A stretch of DNA of 64,000 bases. Origin: Piper betle (lineage: Eukaryota > Streptophyta > Magnoliopsida > Piperales > Piperaceae). The stretch lies in the NCBI GenBank assembly GCA_033002965.1, contig JAURVB010010314.1, positions 1 to 64,000 on the forward strand. The letters are read 5' to 3'. A program made the position numbers and the translations under genes. Positions 49,770-61,824 of this stretch are shown here, piece by piece; position 1 is the stretch's first letter, and the number at the start of each line of letters is the position of its first letter. The notes beneath the pieces are model-generated. The model was not told the DNA's origin. It worked only from the letters and a program-made list of their open reading frames with translations, and ran no database searches.

Positions 49770-50520
49770 GGGGAATGACTCACCCTTCACATAACGAGAC
49801 ACGGAAACATTTGATAAATGTCACACCTCGTTTGCTTTAGATCCACGCAATATGAAATTAGGCTTGTGTGTCCATTTTGATATTCAGTGAATTTGTATTC
49901 TATCAAGCCAGTCATTATCATTGTTTAAAATTTGTCAACGTGGATGTGCATGACACGTCCATTTATGTTCTCATCTTTGCTCATTCCTAAGAAGATGGGC
50001 CTAGTCAGAATATTGATTTAGATCTCAAACCTCTCATAGATGACTTGAAATTGTTATGGCCCGATGGTGTTGAGACATGAGATGTTTCATTAGGACAAAA
50101 GTTTTATATTCAAGTAGCTTTGTTGAGGAAAAATAACGATTTTCCAACTAATGAAATTTTATCTGGATGGAGCACCCATGTTAGGTTTGCTTGCCCATTT
50201 GCATGGAAAAAATAAAAACATTCTATTTGATGCACTCTAGCAAACCTTTTGGGTTTCATTGTAATTGACGACATTTTCCTCCAAATCACCCATTTATATG
50301 TAAAAGACAACAATTTTTAAAAACCAGAGTTGAAAACCACCACCAATATTAATAGGTGAGGGGATCAAACTAAGAGTAGATGCATTGCCAGACATAGAAT
50401 AAGGGCCATGGTAGAAAAGTGATTGAAATCTTCCTCGGTTTGGAGATATTCACAATTGGTAGAGGAAATGTACCATTCAGGAATTGTCATACCGGAGCTC
50501 TTTGTTGGTGGGACATAATA
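49770..50520 (+). pseudogene. CACTA (En/Spm-type) tnp2 transposase remnant
   Basis: Across frames it reads: 'MTHPSHNETRKHL', 'FALDPRNMKLGL', 'IDLDLKPLIDDLKLLW', 'PDGVET', 'DVSLGQKFYIQVALL', 'NDFPTNEILSGWST', 'RFACPFAW', 'RHFPPNHPFICKRQQF', 'LRVDALPDIE', 'ELSYRSSLLVGHNI'. These follow the order of the transposase_21 (tnp2) family (DPRNVRLGL, IDVYLxPLIDELKxLW, NDFPAYxxLSGWST, RRFLPxxHPFR, LPYWxxLxxRHNLDVMH). At least three stops and two frameshifts. No CACTA termini found nearby. It would have been the DNA transposase of a CACTA element. Confidence 0.85.
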
Positions 50521-50635
50521 TATAAGGTTGCTAAATGACCGAGCGAGTGGAGCTCACCTTTTGCTCAAACTTGACTCGAATATCTCAAAGCTTGTTCGAA
50601 CTTGACTTGAGATTGAACAACTTTTTGAGCATATA

Positions 50636-53600
50636 TGTAACACTCCAATTTTGGTTCACCTATGAACCAAATCAAAAATGTTACTGATTGAGTCAAGTCA
50701 TATTTAAAGTTATCGGTCAGTACGAGTCAATCAATGAAATAGATCGAACAACCTTCTTGGTGTCATGAGAATAAAAGACATTGTTAAACATCCATCAAAC
50801 ACATCAAATATGAATAAAAATAATAAAGTAAATAACTGCATTGAGCTCAAGTGTGTGTAGCATTTATCTGTCCTCTATATGAAAAAGTGCCAAAAACAAA
50901 TATTACTTACTGGTCTGAAAAATAACTAATACAATCTAGCTAATGGGCGGTAAGCAAACTTATGAAAGTTCAAGATTACCTCATACTGGGCGGTAAGCAA
51001 ACATATTTAAGGAATTGCCGACTTGCATTCATGGCTCATAATCATATTCATACATACATACAACACTTACGCCCTCACACCATCCATATCACCTACCATG
51101 GAACTCGAGTGGCAAAAGAAATAGTTAAGTTAGTCCCTCAATTTCTGAAAATGAGCTACATTGCGTAGTACCGTCATATATACACCGCACTACCTCATGG
51201 TTTGAAGGAGTACTAGTGCAATTCATACATATCTTCATATCACTCACTTTCTTATTCGTGAAATTTGTAAAAATACGTATACTCATATAATAGGGTTAGG
51301 AAAGAGGATTGTATCATATATTTTTAGAGCTTTAATTTAAAAATTAACAAGGGATCTCATCCTTGTAGTTTTATTAAACATGCCTAAAAAGCACAACTAA
51401 ATGGCCCGACATTGAAGGGATGTAATAGAATGCCGTCCTACATATAAAACACGATCAAACTCTACACGTAAGGAGTCAAGTAGAGAGAGAGAGTCCTACG
51501 GACTGTGGTCCAAGTTCTAAGCATATTTACACATATACGGTGAGTTTGAACTCGGAAACCTACATCTAAACCCACTACTAAATAAAATACTAACATCTTT
51601 AGATGGTGCATGCTAGTGGTGTGTGCTCACATCATCAATATATTGTAATAAAAAAAACTTGACTAAATAAACATACCGCTAAACACAACACGTAAATAGA
51701 GATATAATAAAAAAATAACTAATAACAAATAATAAATAACTACATACTTACAATCCTAAATAAATAGATTGATAATAAATACATAAAAAAAATCAATACT
51801 TTAATCATAAAATAATAATATTATATACTATATAAGTAGATGGCTAAACATGAGTAAACAATATATATACTTGTGTTAGCAATCATATAAATAAATAAAT
51901 AAATACATAATCATTCTATAAATAAATAAACAATTATTTAATTTTAATTAATCATGAATAATAATAATATCATTCATCATTACAGAATAGGTAATTAAAT
52001 CCAATTAGATAATAACATACACATAATGAACAAGTAAATTAATAAATAAATAAATATAAAAAAATTTAGTAAACATAAAAGACAAACTTTAGTAAGTAAA
52101 TATAATATTAATACTAACAAATAATCATGGAAACATAAATTATATACGATAAACATATAACTAAAAATAAATAATTAATAATGAATAAATAAATAAATAA
52201 TAGATATATAAATAAATAAATGTACAAATTAAGAAACATAATAAGTTAATATTAATAAGTAAATATAATATTTATAATCACAAATAATCATATAAACATT
52301 CATCATATATGATACACATATAAATAAAAATAAATAACTAATAATGAATAAATAAATAAGTAAATAAATAATGAATAAATAAATAATAGATAAATAAAGA
52401 AAAAACTTATAACATTAAATTATGCTAAATAATGTAAATATATATATAAACTAATGTGAGGGTTTTCGAATTACCGAAAATGGTCGAAAAATCGGCCCAA
52501 AACAAGCTAAACAGGACCAAACCAAGCTGAACCAGACCAGAACGAGCTGAGTTCACTTGGCCTGGGTTAAATAAAATTCTGGGTTGGTTTGGCTGGGCTG
52601 ATGGACATGAACATGGACATGGGCTAGTGGACTGGGGTAAGACTAGGCAGCACAAATACGTCTGCGGACGGAAACGCACGCGGCGGACGCGAACACGGGA
52701 GGCAAGTAAACGGGCCGAACCAGGGGAGACAGTGCCCATCGCTGGAATATGGCCATGGTGGAGCGGCAAAGGCCGCCATCGGTCATCCGCATTCTACCGT
52801 CAGAGGCTAGCAGACTCAGGCAGGACCAGGTGGGTGTGAATACCGTTTGTGGATGTGAATGCGAGAGGCAAGTAAACGGGCCAAACTGGGGGTGGCGGTA
52901 ACCATCGCCGGAATATGGCCACAGCGGAGTGGCGGTGGCTGCTGTCTGTCATGATTGAAAGAGGGAGGATGGGGAACACGTTGGAGGTGCCGGTCAGCTG
53001 GCAGAAAATGGCAAGGAAAGGGGCGATCGCTGCCATGGTGGTGGTCGTGCATTGTCTCAAAATGTAGATCTAGGCAAGATGATGTTGTGGCGGTGGTCAA
53101 ATTGGTTAGTGGTGGCTCGCCGGCGCTGGAAAATGGCCGAAAGGGTGGCAGAGATGGCACAAAATAACACTGAAAACACCGTCGTTGGCGGCTACTACTG
53201 TAACGACCCCCCCAAAGTGCAACGTGATGGGCTAGGTCATTTCTTTAACATAGGTACCCCGGATGTTAAAGATCTATAGTCCATTCCCACTTATAAACAG
53301 GATCTTCTCCCAGTAGGTATTAGATGTGGGACTAAGTTGAGGGATCTCACAATCCACCCACCTTAGGAAATTTCGTCCCCGAAATGCCTATTCTTGGCCC
53401 GTTGCTAGCCCCAGCCCACGTCCTTTCGGCCCGTGACCGGCAGCCTAGCCAACGTTTCTAGTCTTGGCCCGTTGCTAACCCCAGCCCACGACCTTTTTTG
53501 GCCCGTGACCGGCAGCCTAGCCAACATCCTTAGTCCATCCCACCATCTAACACGGAACCAGGTCGGCTCTGATACCATTTGTAACGACCCAGCCCAAAGT

Positions 53601-54055
53601 GTAACGTAATGGGCTAAGTCATTTCTTTAAAATGGGTACCCCCGAAGTTAAAGTTCTATAGTCCATTCCCATTTATAAACAGGATCTTCTTGCAGTAGGT
53701 ATTAGATGTGAGACTAAGTTGAGGGATCTCACAACTACGGCCTCTCCAATGGCAATCTTAGGTAGGAATTGACAGCCAGCCGCTAGGTGGTGACCGTCGT
53801 ACCAATCCGGTGGCCAGGGAGGGCTAGGGTGTCGCTGATGATGAGCCAAAGTGGTGGTGGCGGTAAAGGGTGTGAAGCTCTAAAATGTGGGAAATCTCTC
53901 AAGTTCAAATAGATAATGCCAAGTTTGAGTGAACGGCTCAGATTTTGCCACATGGTATGATCTAAGTGTCCAACAACTCAATGGCCTAGTGGGATCCAGA
54001 TAGACAGAAAGCTCAGATCAAGACTGTCCAAACTCGAAATTGACTTGAGTCCTGA
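50636..54055 (-). repeat. Family B LTR-like repeat, copy 4 (most complete), with nested TRIM
   Basis: The plus-strand left end TGTAACACTCCAATTTTGG resembles the reversed 3' ends of family C LTRs ('ggttcacc...gaacc...ttaca'). Then come the shared blocks, a long 'aataaata' tract (51660-52400), 'gggttttcgaattaccgaaaa' (52450) and the GC-rich block (52560-53190), interrupted by the TRIM at 53199 and resuming to about 54055. Without the TRIM it is about 2.9 kb. No conserved protein. Confidence 0.62.
53199..53733 (-). mobile_element. Complete TRIM element with perfect TSD
   Basis: Minus-strand LTRs at 53199-53351 and 53580-53733, internal region 228 bp with two 71-bp units, reverse PBS 'gctctgatacca' at 53566-53577, and 'ccaccttaggaaatttcgtc' at the PPT side. 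Flanks actac (53194-53198) and actac (53734-53738) are identical. Family B copy 2 has the uninterrupted equivalent 'ggctactacatcag' near 3660. Same length (535 bp) as the element at 4128. Confidence 0.95.
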
Positions 54056-55777
54056 AAATTTTAATATATTCGACTCGGGCAGGGAAGGATCGAACTTTAA
54101 AAAATTAATATTATTTATATTATATTTTCTACCCGGTTAAGTCTACTTGGTTAAATATTTTATTCTTTACCTGGTTACCTGGTTAAAGGGATAAAATACG
54201 GGTGTTGGTGTGTTTTCACATACCCTAGCTAATTTTGGTGAAGGGACGTCATTTTTCATTTTATAAATTGTGAGGGGTGTGATTACACTGTCATCTTCTT
54301 CTCCTCTTCCTTACCGGAGCCGGCACCTTCCTTGCTTGGGTAACCTTCCTATCTTTCTCTTCTTAATTTTCATGTATTCATATGTCTTTTTAATTGATAA
54401 TAAGCTTGGTAATCATGAGAAATCAAGTCTGAAATCAAACATAAACAACAAGAACTAAACTGAAATCTGGAATCCCACCCATGGCCGAGTAGTTTGAAAT
54501 TTTGGCAAGATGGGCGACCGTAAAACGTTTACAAGGCATTCCCTCACAACCCCGACGTCCTCTCTTGCTGCTGGGTCGAAGGAAGGGCTTGCCATGTCCT
54601 TGGTTTCCAAGTGGTGGCAGAATTATAGCTGGTTATGGGCAAAGTTGTAGGGAGCAGCGCTGTGGAGGATTTCTAGACATCTATACCAGTTCGCCGTACC
54701 TTGATGTTGGGTTGTCGTGCAGGGAGAAGGGAAGAGTTCCCGGTAGTGCTGCTGGCCGGATGGAGTTCAATTTGCAGTCCCAGCGGTGCTGCTGGCCAGA
54801 AGTTGCGTCTTGGTGCAAAACAGAGTTGGACGTGGATGGTTGCTGAAATGCACGAGCTTTAGGCTTCCAATTGGATTGCTAGAGAAGGGAAGCAATTAAG
54901 GAAGTAAGCGATCTGGTTTTGGGTTGAAGAAGAAGATGCCAAGACTGGTTTTGGGTGCAAAGATGGAGTTTGGAGAAGAAGGGACATTAGGGAAGAAGAA
55001 GACGGTAGTTGTGTAAATATGGGTTGACTTGATACAATAATACTAACTCGTAATAAATCGTTAAAAATAATAATTTTAATGGGTTATGGGTTTAAGTTAC
55101 TAAACTAATTAATTGTTGTATGAAATCACCGCGAGTAATAAAAAATATGGTAACGATAAATTGTCGATAATTAATCGGCGCACAACAAGCGATTAAATTA
55201 AATCGGAGGGTTATAAATGATTAATAAAATAAACATAATACCTTTATCATATTAAATTTAATATTCGGTAAATAAAGTGATCATTTTAATAATGAGTCGA
55301 GTAATGTAGAAAATATATTATTAAATTATATTCGGGTAGAAATCACTCACGACGAATCTAAATAGCATAATGAAAATAAATAAAGTTCGAAACTTGTTAT
55401 AGTCGAATAAATTAAAATAATTGTATTAATAATATTTATGATTTAATACAATACAAATTAGTTTAAATAATTTGATTTAATAACTTAATTAATTAAATTG
55501 CTGTAAATAATAGTATCGATTAAAAATTATTCCCATCAACTAAATCATCAAGATCGGGGTTAAGTAATTATCACCGCAAAGGAAACATAAATACTTGTTT
55601 ATTACTAATAATTAATTTTATCAACGGTTAGGTATTAAATATGATTTAGATAATTAATTTAAAATGTAAAGTAGGACTTAAATGATTATATCACATGAAT
55701 AATTAATTATCTCATTAGATTTGTTGAAAATTTAATATTTTTGAATTGTTACATGATATGTTGTCAAAATTTTAATA

Positions 55778-55823
<46 letters not shown>

Positions 55824-56246
55824 TTATTTAGTTGCATGCATTTCTACTCGAATAAAATTATATTTATGTATAATTTTATGTAAGGGTTCAGATTAGGATC
55901 ATTGGTTGCAGGTGTATGTTCGAAATATCCAAGTCCGTATAATTATTCAAAATATTGTATTTTCCCTTCTGTACAACCTTGTTAGCCTGAGCCCAAATTC
56001 GACCATCATGCACCGAGTACAACCGGGGTTAAGGAATTAACTCAATCTGACATGGGCTACGCCCTTCATAGTCAAATAATGGACATGTCAGAATGGACCT
56101 TAGAGCTATAATACAATAAATTTGACATAACGGATGGGACTCGCCAACCAATTATGGACATGGTGGACTGTCCCATCAGCCAATAGATGTACATGGTGGA
56201 CTTGATCCATCAGCCAACTAATGGACATGGTGGATTGGACTCACCA
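54056..56246 (+). mobile_element. Family D LTR, both termini missing
   Basis: It starts about 25 bp inside the LTR ('atattcgactcgggc...aaggatcgaac') and follows the LTR at 29187 through 'tacccggttaag', a leader, the AT-rich tract with an (AT)n run (55781-55821) and the 'ggaattaactcaatctgacatggg' block, then enters 'catggtggactg...catcagcc' minisatellite units. It is cut by the next LTR at 56247. The 114-residue frame at 54502-54846 lies in the leader and is not conserved in related LTRs. Confidence 0.78.
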
Positions 56247-57607
56247 TGTAAAGACCCGAAAAAAAATTAATAATAAATTTGTTCGTCGCAATGTGATCGA
56301 ATGTTAGAAAATTTATTTTTTTCCATACAAATTTTTTACCGTCAATCGGTTAACTGTGAATTACCCGGTTAAGTGAAAAGTATTTTAACCGATTAATTAT
56401 TGTTTAATCGGTCAAGCAGAATCAAACCGTTTAAACAATAAAGTGAATCATATCAATTACCCGGTTACTCGATTTAGTGAAATACGGGCGAAGTAAGTTT
56501 TCAAGCACTAATTTCTCTTCAGACAGACATCGGCTTCCTCCTTCGCTCGGGTAATTCTTCTTCCTTTTCTTTCTTTTTCTTTTGTTGCACGCATACACAT
56601 GTTTCATAAATCATAAACATGATAAATATAAGAATTAAATGAGAAATCAACAAGGGAAGAAGAAAACCAGGAGGATGTCCTGCTGTTTTCCAGCAGCAAC
56701 CACGCCATGTTTCCTTCCATGGTGCAGGGTTGACGTGTTGGAGGTGGGAATTGCTCCCGAAGGTGATGCTGGCCGGATGGAGTCACCTTGGAGGGCCAAA
56801 ACAGCCCGTCGAGGAGGCACGCAGGTTTGAAATCCAAGTGGCGAACAGGTCGGTGTTGGTGTTGTGGTGCAGCCATGCTGGTCAGGGGCGCCGCCATGAT
56901 GGTGCTAGAGGGTCGTCGTCATGGTGGTGCAAGGGGAGCCGCCATGGGTCTGGTCAGGTGCTGTTTATGTAGTCGACTAGGGTAGTCGCCATGGGTCATG
57001 GGCTGATTCTGTGACTGACAAGTCACCATGGTTAGGTCGGGGTTGCAGATTGGGTGACCGGAATGGGGTCACTAAGGACTAGTTGAGGGTTGCCATGTGG
57101 TGGCCAAGTTGGAGACGCCATAGCAGCGAATGGAGGCTGCCATGCACGGTGAAAATACCGACTTTCGCGGGTTGACTACAATAAAGTTGGGAGCTTTAGG
57201 GTCATTAAATGAATTGTTAAAGTAGAATGGCAACCCGGTAAATATGGAAGAACTCGATGCGGTCGAGATAGAATATAATGTAAATACAAAAGAATTAAGT
57301 ATGGGACATGTTAATAATTAAAATATCAACTAGTTAATGGGGATTTGGATGGGGATAATTAATAATTAATTATCATCAGAATTGCTGAAAATTTAATAAG
57401 TAATAAAGACTAACATGAACTAATTAAATCATTTAAAAGTTGATAGTATATTAGTCATGTAGTTGCATGTAGGTTCAAGCAAATAAAATTATACTAATGT
57501 ATAATTTTATGCCCTCATTCATATTAGGGTTAGTAGATTACAGTCAGATGAAATCGCAAGTCAAGTACGTATAATAGGTAGAACATCGTACTTTCCTTAA
57601 TGGTAGC
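56247..57607 (+). mobile_element. Family D LTR, 3'-truncated
   Basis: It starts TGTAAAGACCCGAAAAAAA, has U3 motifs 'acccggttaag' and 'aaccgattaa', a leader, and 'ggtacgt/aagtacgtataataggtag', then stops at 'ttaatggtag', exactly where other D LTRs continue 'cctaggtcggcctgagcc'. A GC-rich LTR follows. Confidence 0.8.
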
Positions 57608-58530
57608 TGTCACGGGGGTCAACTTAAGGATTAAATTTTTCGCCCTAATTGCCTCCGTGCGGCGTGTTTCCCACTCTAGAAACACCAGCCTACACCACCT
57701 CCGCACACACCAATGTGCTGTGGCGCACAGCAGCCTCGGACTGCCCACTTGCGAATACTGCACGAACCCAGTCCTGGTACCACTAGTACCGGTATCAAGC
57801 TACCAGCGATTGTACCGAACACACACACCGATCACCAAGCTGCAGTGACTACGCGTCCCACGTACCGATCATCCATCTCGGTACGAATAGACCTCGGAAT
57901 CACAGGTCTAACCCCTGTGGCCAAACACGACGCAACACCATGATATTACGGCAACTTGTCCCAACCTCTATTCCACTAGTATGAATACAGGATATACAAG
58001 TGTCTACACCCTAGACTACTCACCAGTCGTGGAAAAGCAAACCCCACGGCCGTGCCTCTCGACCCTCACTCGACAGGACTTCACCCAACCCTCGGTTCAC
58101 CGCGCAGGGTTGCCGAACAACTGGTATGCGAGCCTTGAACCTAAAGGCAGACGTCAACTACCCCGGTAGTCCCCCTTGAAGTTCCAGACCACCCCTCGGC
58201 CTGACTGCAGTAACCCCAAGGCATCCCCTTGCCGGGCCAAGTTTCTCTCCTCCACCGAGATTACTCACACATCTTCCATGTTGTTCTCCAGTCACTATGA
58301 TCTTTCTCGCCTCACCACCAAATGAAGCTGCTCCTTATATAAGCATTGGCTGGACAAAGGGGCACATCACCTTGCTGGATCCTGGCCATCCAATCCCCGA
58401 TCAATGGCTTAGCATGCTCAATACCACCAGTCACCTTAGTTATGTTCCAGCACTGCCCTTCACCGTTGATCACCTCATCCACGGTCCAGGATGATCTGCC
58501 AACATCACCACAACTCTTGGAATTCCAGCA
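57608..58530 (-). mobile_element. GC-rich solo LTR-like element (family F)
   Basis: On the minus strand it starts TGCTGGAATTCC and ends GACCCCCGTGACA. It is clearly richer in G+C than its surroundings. CCAAT (58345-58349) and TATATAAGG (58333-58342) boxes on the minus strand form a promoter about 185 bp from the start. No PBS follows and no matching flanks were found (gtagc versus ctgta), so the boundaries may reflect rearrangement. The overlapping open frames show no domain. Confidence 0.6.
58333..58349 (-). promoter_or_regulatory. CCAAT plus TATA promoter of the family F LTR
   Basis: Minus strand 'gccaatgcttatataagg': a CCAAT box three bases ahead of a TATA box, unusually close together. 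Confidence 0.5.
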
Positions 58531-58531
58531 C

Positions 58532-59740
58532 TGTAATGACCCGGCCATTTTTCACAACATTGTGGGCCTATCTGGCTAGGTGTTACCAAAATAAAACTAC
58601 TATATGCCTAGTAATAAGTTATAAAATAATAGTTCCCACAGTCTTAGACCTTTTCCCATAGCCACATTTATAACTCAAAATAAAATAAAAGAAGTTCCAT
58701 TTATTACCCATTCTCCTAACCTGACTATCCTATCATACTTTTATTCTACCTTATTTGAGCAGAAATCAAACAATCTTGATTGGCCTACATACCCATGTCG
58801 GGATCAAGCTCGATGTAGTTCTATTGGCTGATGGGTTAGTCCACCATGCCACTATAAAATATTGGGCCAATGGGTCAGTCCATCGTGCCCCCTTATTGGC
58901 CGATTGGTTCATTCCATCGTACCCCCTATTATGTTGTAGTTCTATTGACTGATGGGTTAGTCCACCATGCCACTATAGAATATTGGGCCGATGGGTCATT
59001 CCATCGTGCCCCTTATTGGCCAATTGGTTCATTCCATCGCACCCCTATTATATTGTAGTTCTATTGGCTGATGGGTTAGTCCACCATGCCACTATAAAAT
59101 ATTGGGCCGATGGGTCAGTCCATCGTGCCCCCTTATTGGCCGATTGGTTCATTCCATCGTACCTCATATTATGTTGTAGTTCTATTGGCTGATGGGTTAG
59201 TCCACCATGCCACTATAATATAATGGGCCGATGGGTCAGTCCATCGTGCCCCCTATTGGCTGATGGGTTCATTCCATCGTACCCCCTATTATGTTGAGCC
59301 GATGGGTCCATTCCATCGTACCCCCTATTGGCCGATGGGTCCATTCCATCGTACCCCCTATTGGCCGATGGGTCTATTCCATCGTACCACTTATTAGGTT
59401 GAGCCGATGGGTCCATTCCACCGTACCCCCCTATTGGCCGATGGGTCCATTCCACCGTACCACTGTATGAGGTTGAGCCGATGGGTCTATTCCACCGTAC
59501 CCCTATTGGCCGATGGGTCCATTCCACCGTACTCCCTATTGGCCGATGGGTCCATTCACCGTACCACTTATTAGGTCGAGCCGATGGGTCCATTCCATCG
59601 TACCCCTATTGGCCGATGGGTCCATTCCACCGTACCACTATATTAGGTTGAGCCGATGGGTCCATTCCACCGTACCCCCTATTGGCCGATATTTATTTAT
59701 GGACTGTCCGTTCCATTCTAACATGTCCATTATTAGATTT
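58532..59740 (-). mobile_element. Family D LTR fragment (3' part) with expanded minisatellite
   Basis: The plus strand opens TGTAATGACCCGGCCATTTT, the complement of the family D LTR end, followed by the reversed tail 'tcccacagtcttagacc', then a large minisatellite, and ends near 'ctaataatggacatgt' on the minus strand, the same sequence as near 56090. The LTR 5' half is missing. Confidence 0.75.
58815..59690. repeat. Minisatellite with higher-order structure
   Basis: Four units begin with 'gtagttctatt' at 58815, 58936, 59055 and 59176, a ~120-bp higher-order period built from 'gatgggt...ccatcgtg' subunits. From about 59240 the array changes to short ~33-bp units 'ggccgatgggtccattccac', some with an extra 'ttaggttgagcc'. 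The open frames here (for example 59213-59593 minus) are products of the repetition. Confidence 0.9.
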
Positions 59741-60070
59741 TGAACAGTGAGCCTAAAAAATAGGGTTTCTTAAAACTAGTGAAACGTGAATTTCATATCT
59801 GCCATCTAATTTGCAACCATACGATATCTCAACACCCAAAGACCTATTGCAATTTATACCAAAAAGTTCCAGCAACTTAGCAAGGTATTTCTAATGAATT
59901 TATGTGTTGCAACCATGCTTGTAAGAGTTCTATTGGAAAAGAAACTAAGAAGAAGTATGAAATACTTACACCACAATGGAAAGGCACTAGAGAGGAGGCA
60001 AGAAGGAGTGGACTGCCTTTCCTCCCTACCTCCTCCTCCTATATATATATGCTTTCTAAGTTGGGGAGAT
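59741..60070 (+). other. Unassigned stretch ending in a family D polypurine tract
   Basis: No recognisable coding sequence; a 64-residue frame (59894-60088) has no known domain. Its last 13 bases, 'aagttggggagat' (60058-60070), are the PPT found beside family D LTR starts near 4853 and (as 'gctagggagat') 21710. The stretch may be the 3' end of a family D internal region. Confidence 0.5.
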
Positions 60071-60083
60071 TGTAAAGACCCGG

Positions 60084-60087
<4 letters not shown>

Positions 60088-60131
<44 letters not shown>
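60088..60131. repeat. (AT)n microsatellite
   Basis: A run of about 22 dinucleotides starting 17 bp inside the LTR. Confidence 0.9.
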
Positions 60132-60133
<2 letters not shown>

Positions 60134-61824
60134 GACGCGGTGGGATCGAACGTTGGTATCCATGAATTTATTTAAATTATTTACCCGCTACCAGGTTAAT
60201 TATCAATTACCCGGTCAAGTGGAAAGTATTAGTTAACCGGTTAAGTATTTTTACCCGGTTAAGTAAACCATACCATTTAACCGTTTAAACTAGTAAAGTG
60301 AACCGTATCACTTACCCATTTACCCGGCAACGAAGTGTGTTTTCATAAACCCTAGGCCTTCTTTCATTTTATAAGGAGAAGGAGGGGGGGCGTCATGCAC
60401 ATAAGCTCCTTGGACAAACGCCGGTTTCCCCATTGTTTTGGTAAGTTTCTTCCTCTCTTCTTCTTAGTTTGCATGCATACATATGATCAAAGGTTATAAT
60501 ACAAGATAATCATGGAAACTAAGACCTGAAATCAACAAGAAAAAGGGAGGATGTAACTGGTTTAGAACCAGGAATTCACCCACGAACATAAGTTGCTGCC
60601 GTGCAGCAATTCTTGTGTGTTTGTGATTAATTACAGCAACAAGTCATAATCTTTTGCTAATCAGTTGCTGCATCAACGTCCTTACTCATGTTGTAGTAAT
60701 TAAAGGTGAGATTTCATAGAATTTACAGCCAAGAATCGGTAGCACGTCCTGCTGAATTGCAGCAACAGCACCATGGCGTTTGTGTCACGACCAGTTGCAT
60801 ATACCACGCTGTAGGGTAGTGTTTCTCTTCTTCTGGGCGTTGGGTTGTTGTGCGGGAAGAAGGGGACGCGTGGGGCGGTGCTGCTGGCCACGTCTGAGTC
60901 ACCATAGCAGCAGGTCGAGGTCGCCATGGCTGCTGGTTCGTCGCTGTGGTGGTGCAGTCGCCCTTTGATTGTTGCTGCTAATTTGGTTGCTAGGAAAGGG
61001 AGACAATGGGTGAAGGATAGGATCTAGATTTTGGTCGAAAGAGAAGAGCTTGGTGCTGGTTTTGGGTGAAGAGAAGAATGGTGACGGGAAGAAGAAAGAA
61101 GAAGAATGGCAGTTTTGTAATTTCGGGTTGACTCGATATGGGTTGAGTTGAAAATCATAATAATAATACCAACTCGTGTTAAAATCATTGAAATAATTAA
61201 TTTAAAGGAATATGAGTTAATGTGGTCAAAATAATAAATTTATAAATTATTACATGAAATTAATAAATTTCGATCACGAGTAAACGGTAATTAATTAATC
61301 GGCTGATTAAAAGCAAATAATTTAAATTGAAGGGTTATGAGGAATATTTAATAGAGACTTCACCTTTATCATATAAAATTTATATTTGATAAATAAAACG
61401 ATTATTCTTATAATAAATTCGTAAAGTAAAATAATGGATCAATAAAAGATAATCACGTAGAAATTACGCTATAGCATAATTAATTAAATAAAGAAGTGTT
61501 GAACCTTATCGAATTAAATAAATTAATTAATGTGGCATATATTAAATATTTAGTTGCATGCATTTTCGACGCGAGTAAAATTATACTAATGTATAATTTT
61601 ATGCCCCGTTCATATTAAGGTTAGCGGATTACAGTCGGACAAACCCGCAAGTCAGGTACGTATAATAGGCAGAACATCGTATTTTCCTTGTTGGTAGCCT
61701 AGGTCGGCCTGAGCCTAGATTCGACCACCATGCACGAAGTGCAACCGGGGTTAAAGAATTGACTCAGTCTGACACTGGGTCGTGTTATGTGTGTGAATCT
61801 TGTGATGCATGGGTATTGTTTTGG

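Noticed and set aside
54502..54846. A 114-residue open frame on the plus strand
   Set aside because: It sits in the leader of a family D LTR; the equivalent regions at 29640, 56640 and 60700 do not encode the same protein.
59213..59593. A 126-residue frame with repeated 'MDPSA' and 'HRPIG' segments
   Set aside because: A direct product of the minisatellite unit; length changes between units shift the frame and no start or family is recognisable.
58815..59690. Regularly spaced repeats that might suggest a CRISPR-like array
   Set aside because: Spacers are not unique, units grade into one another, and the context is a plant LTR.
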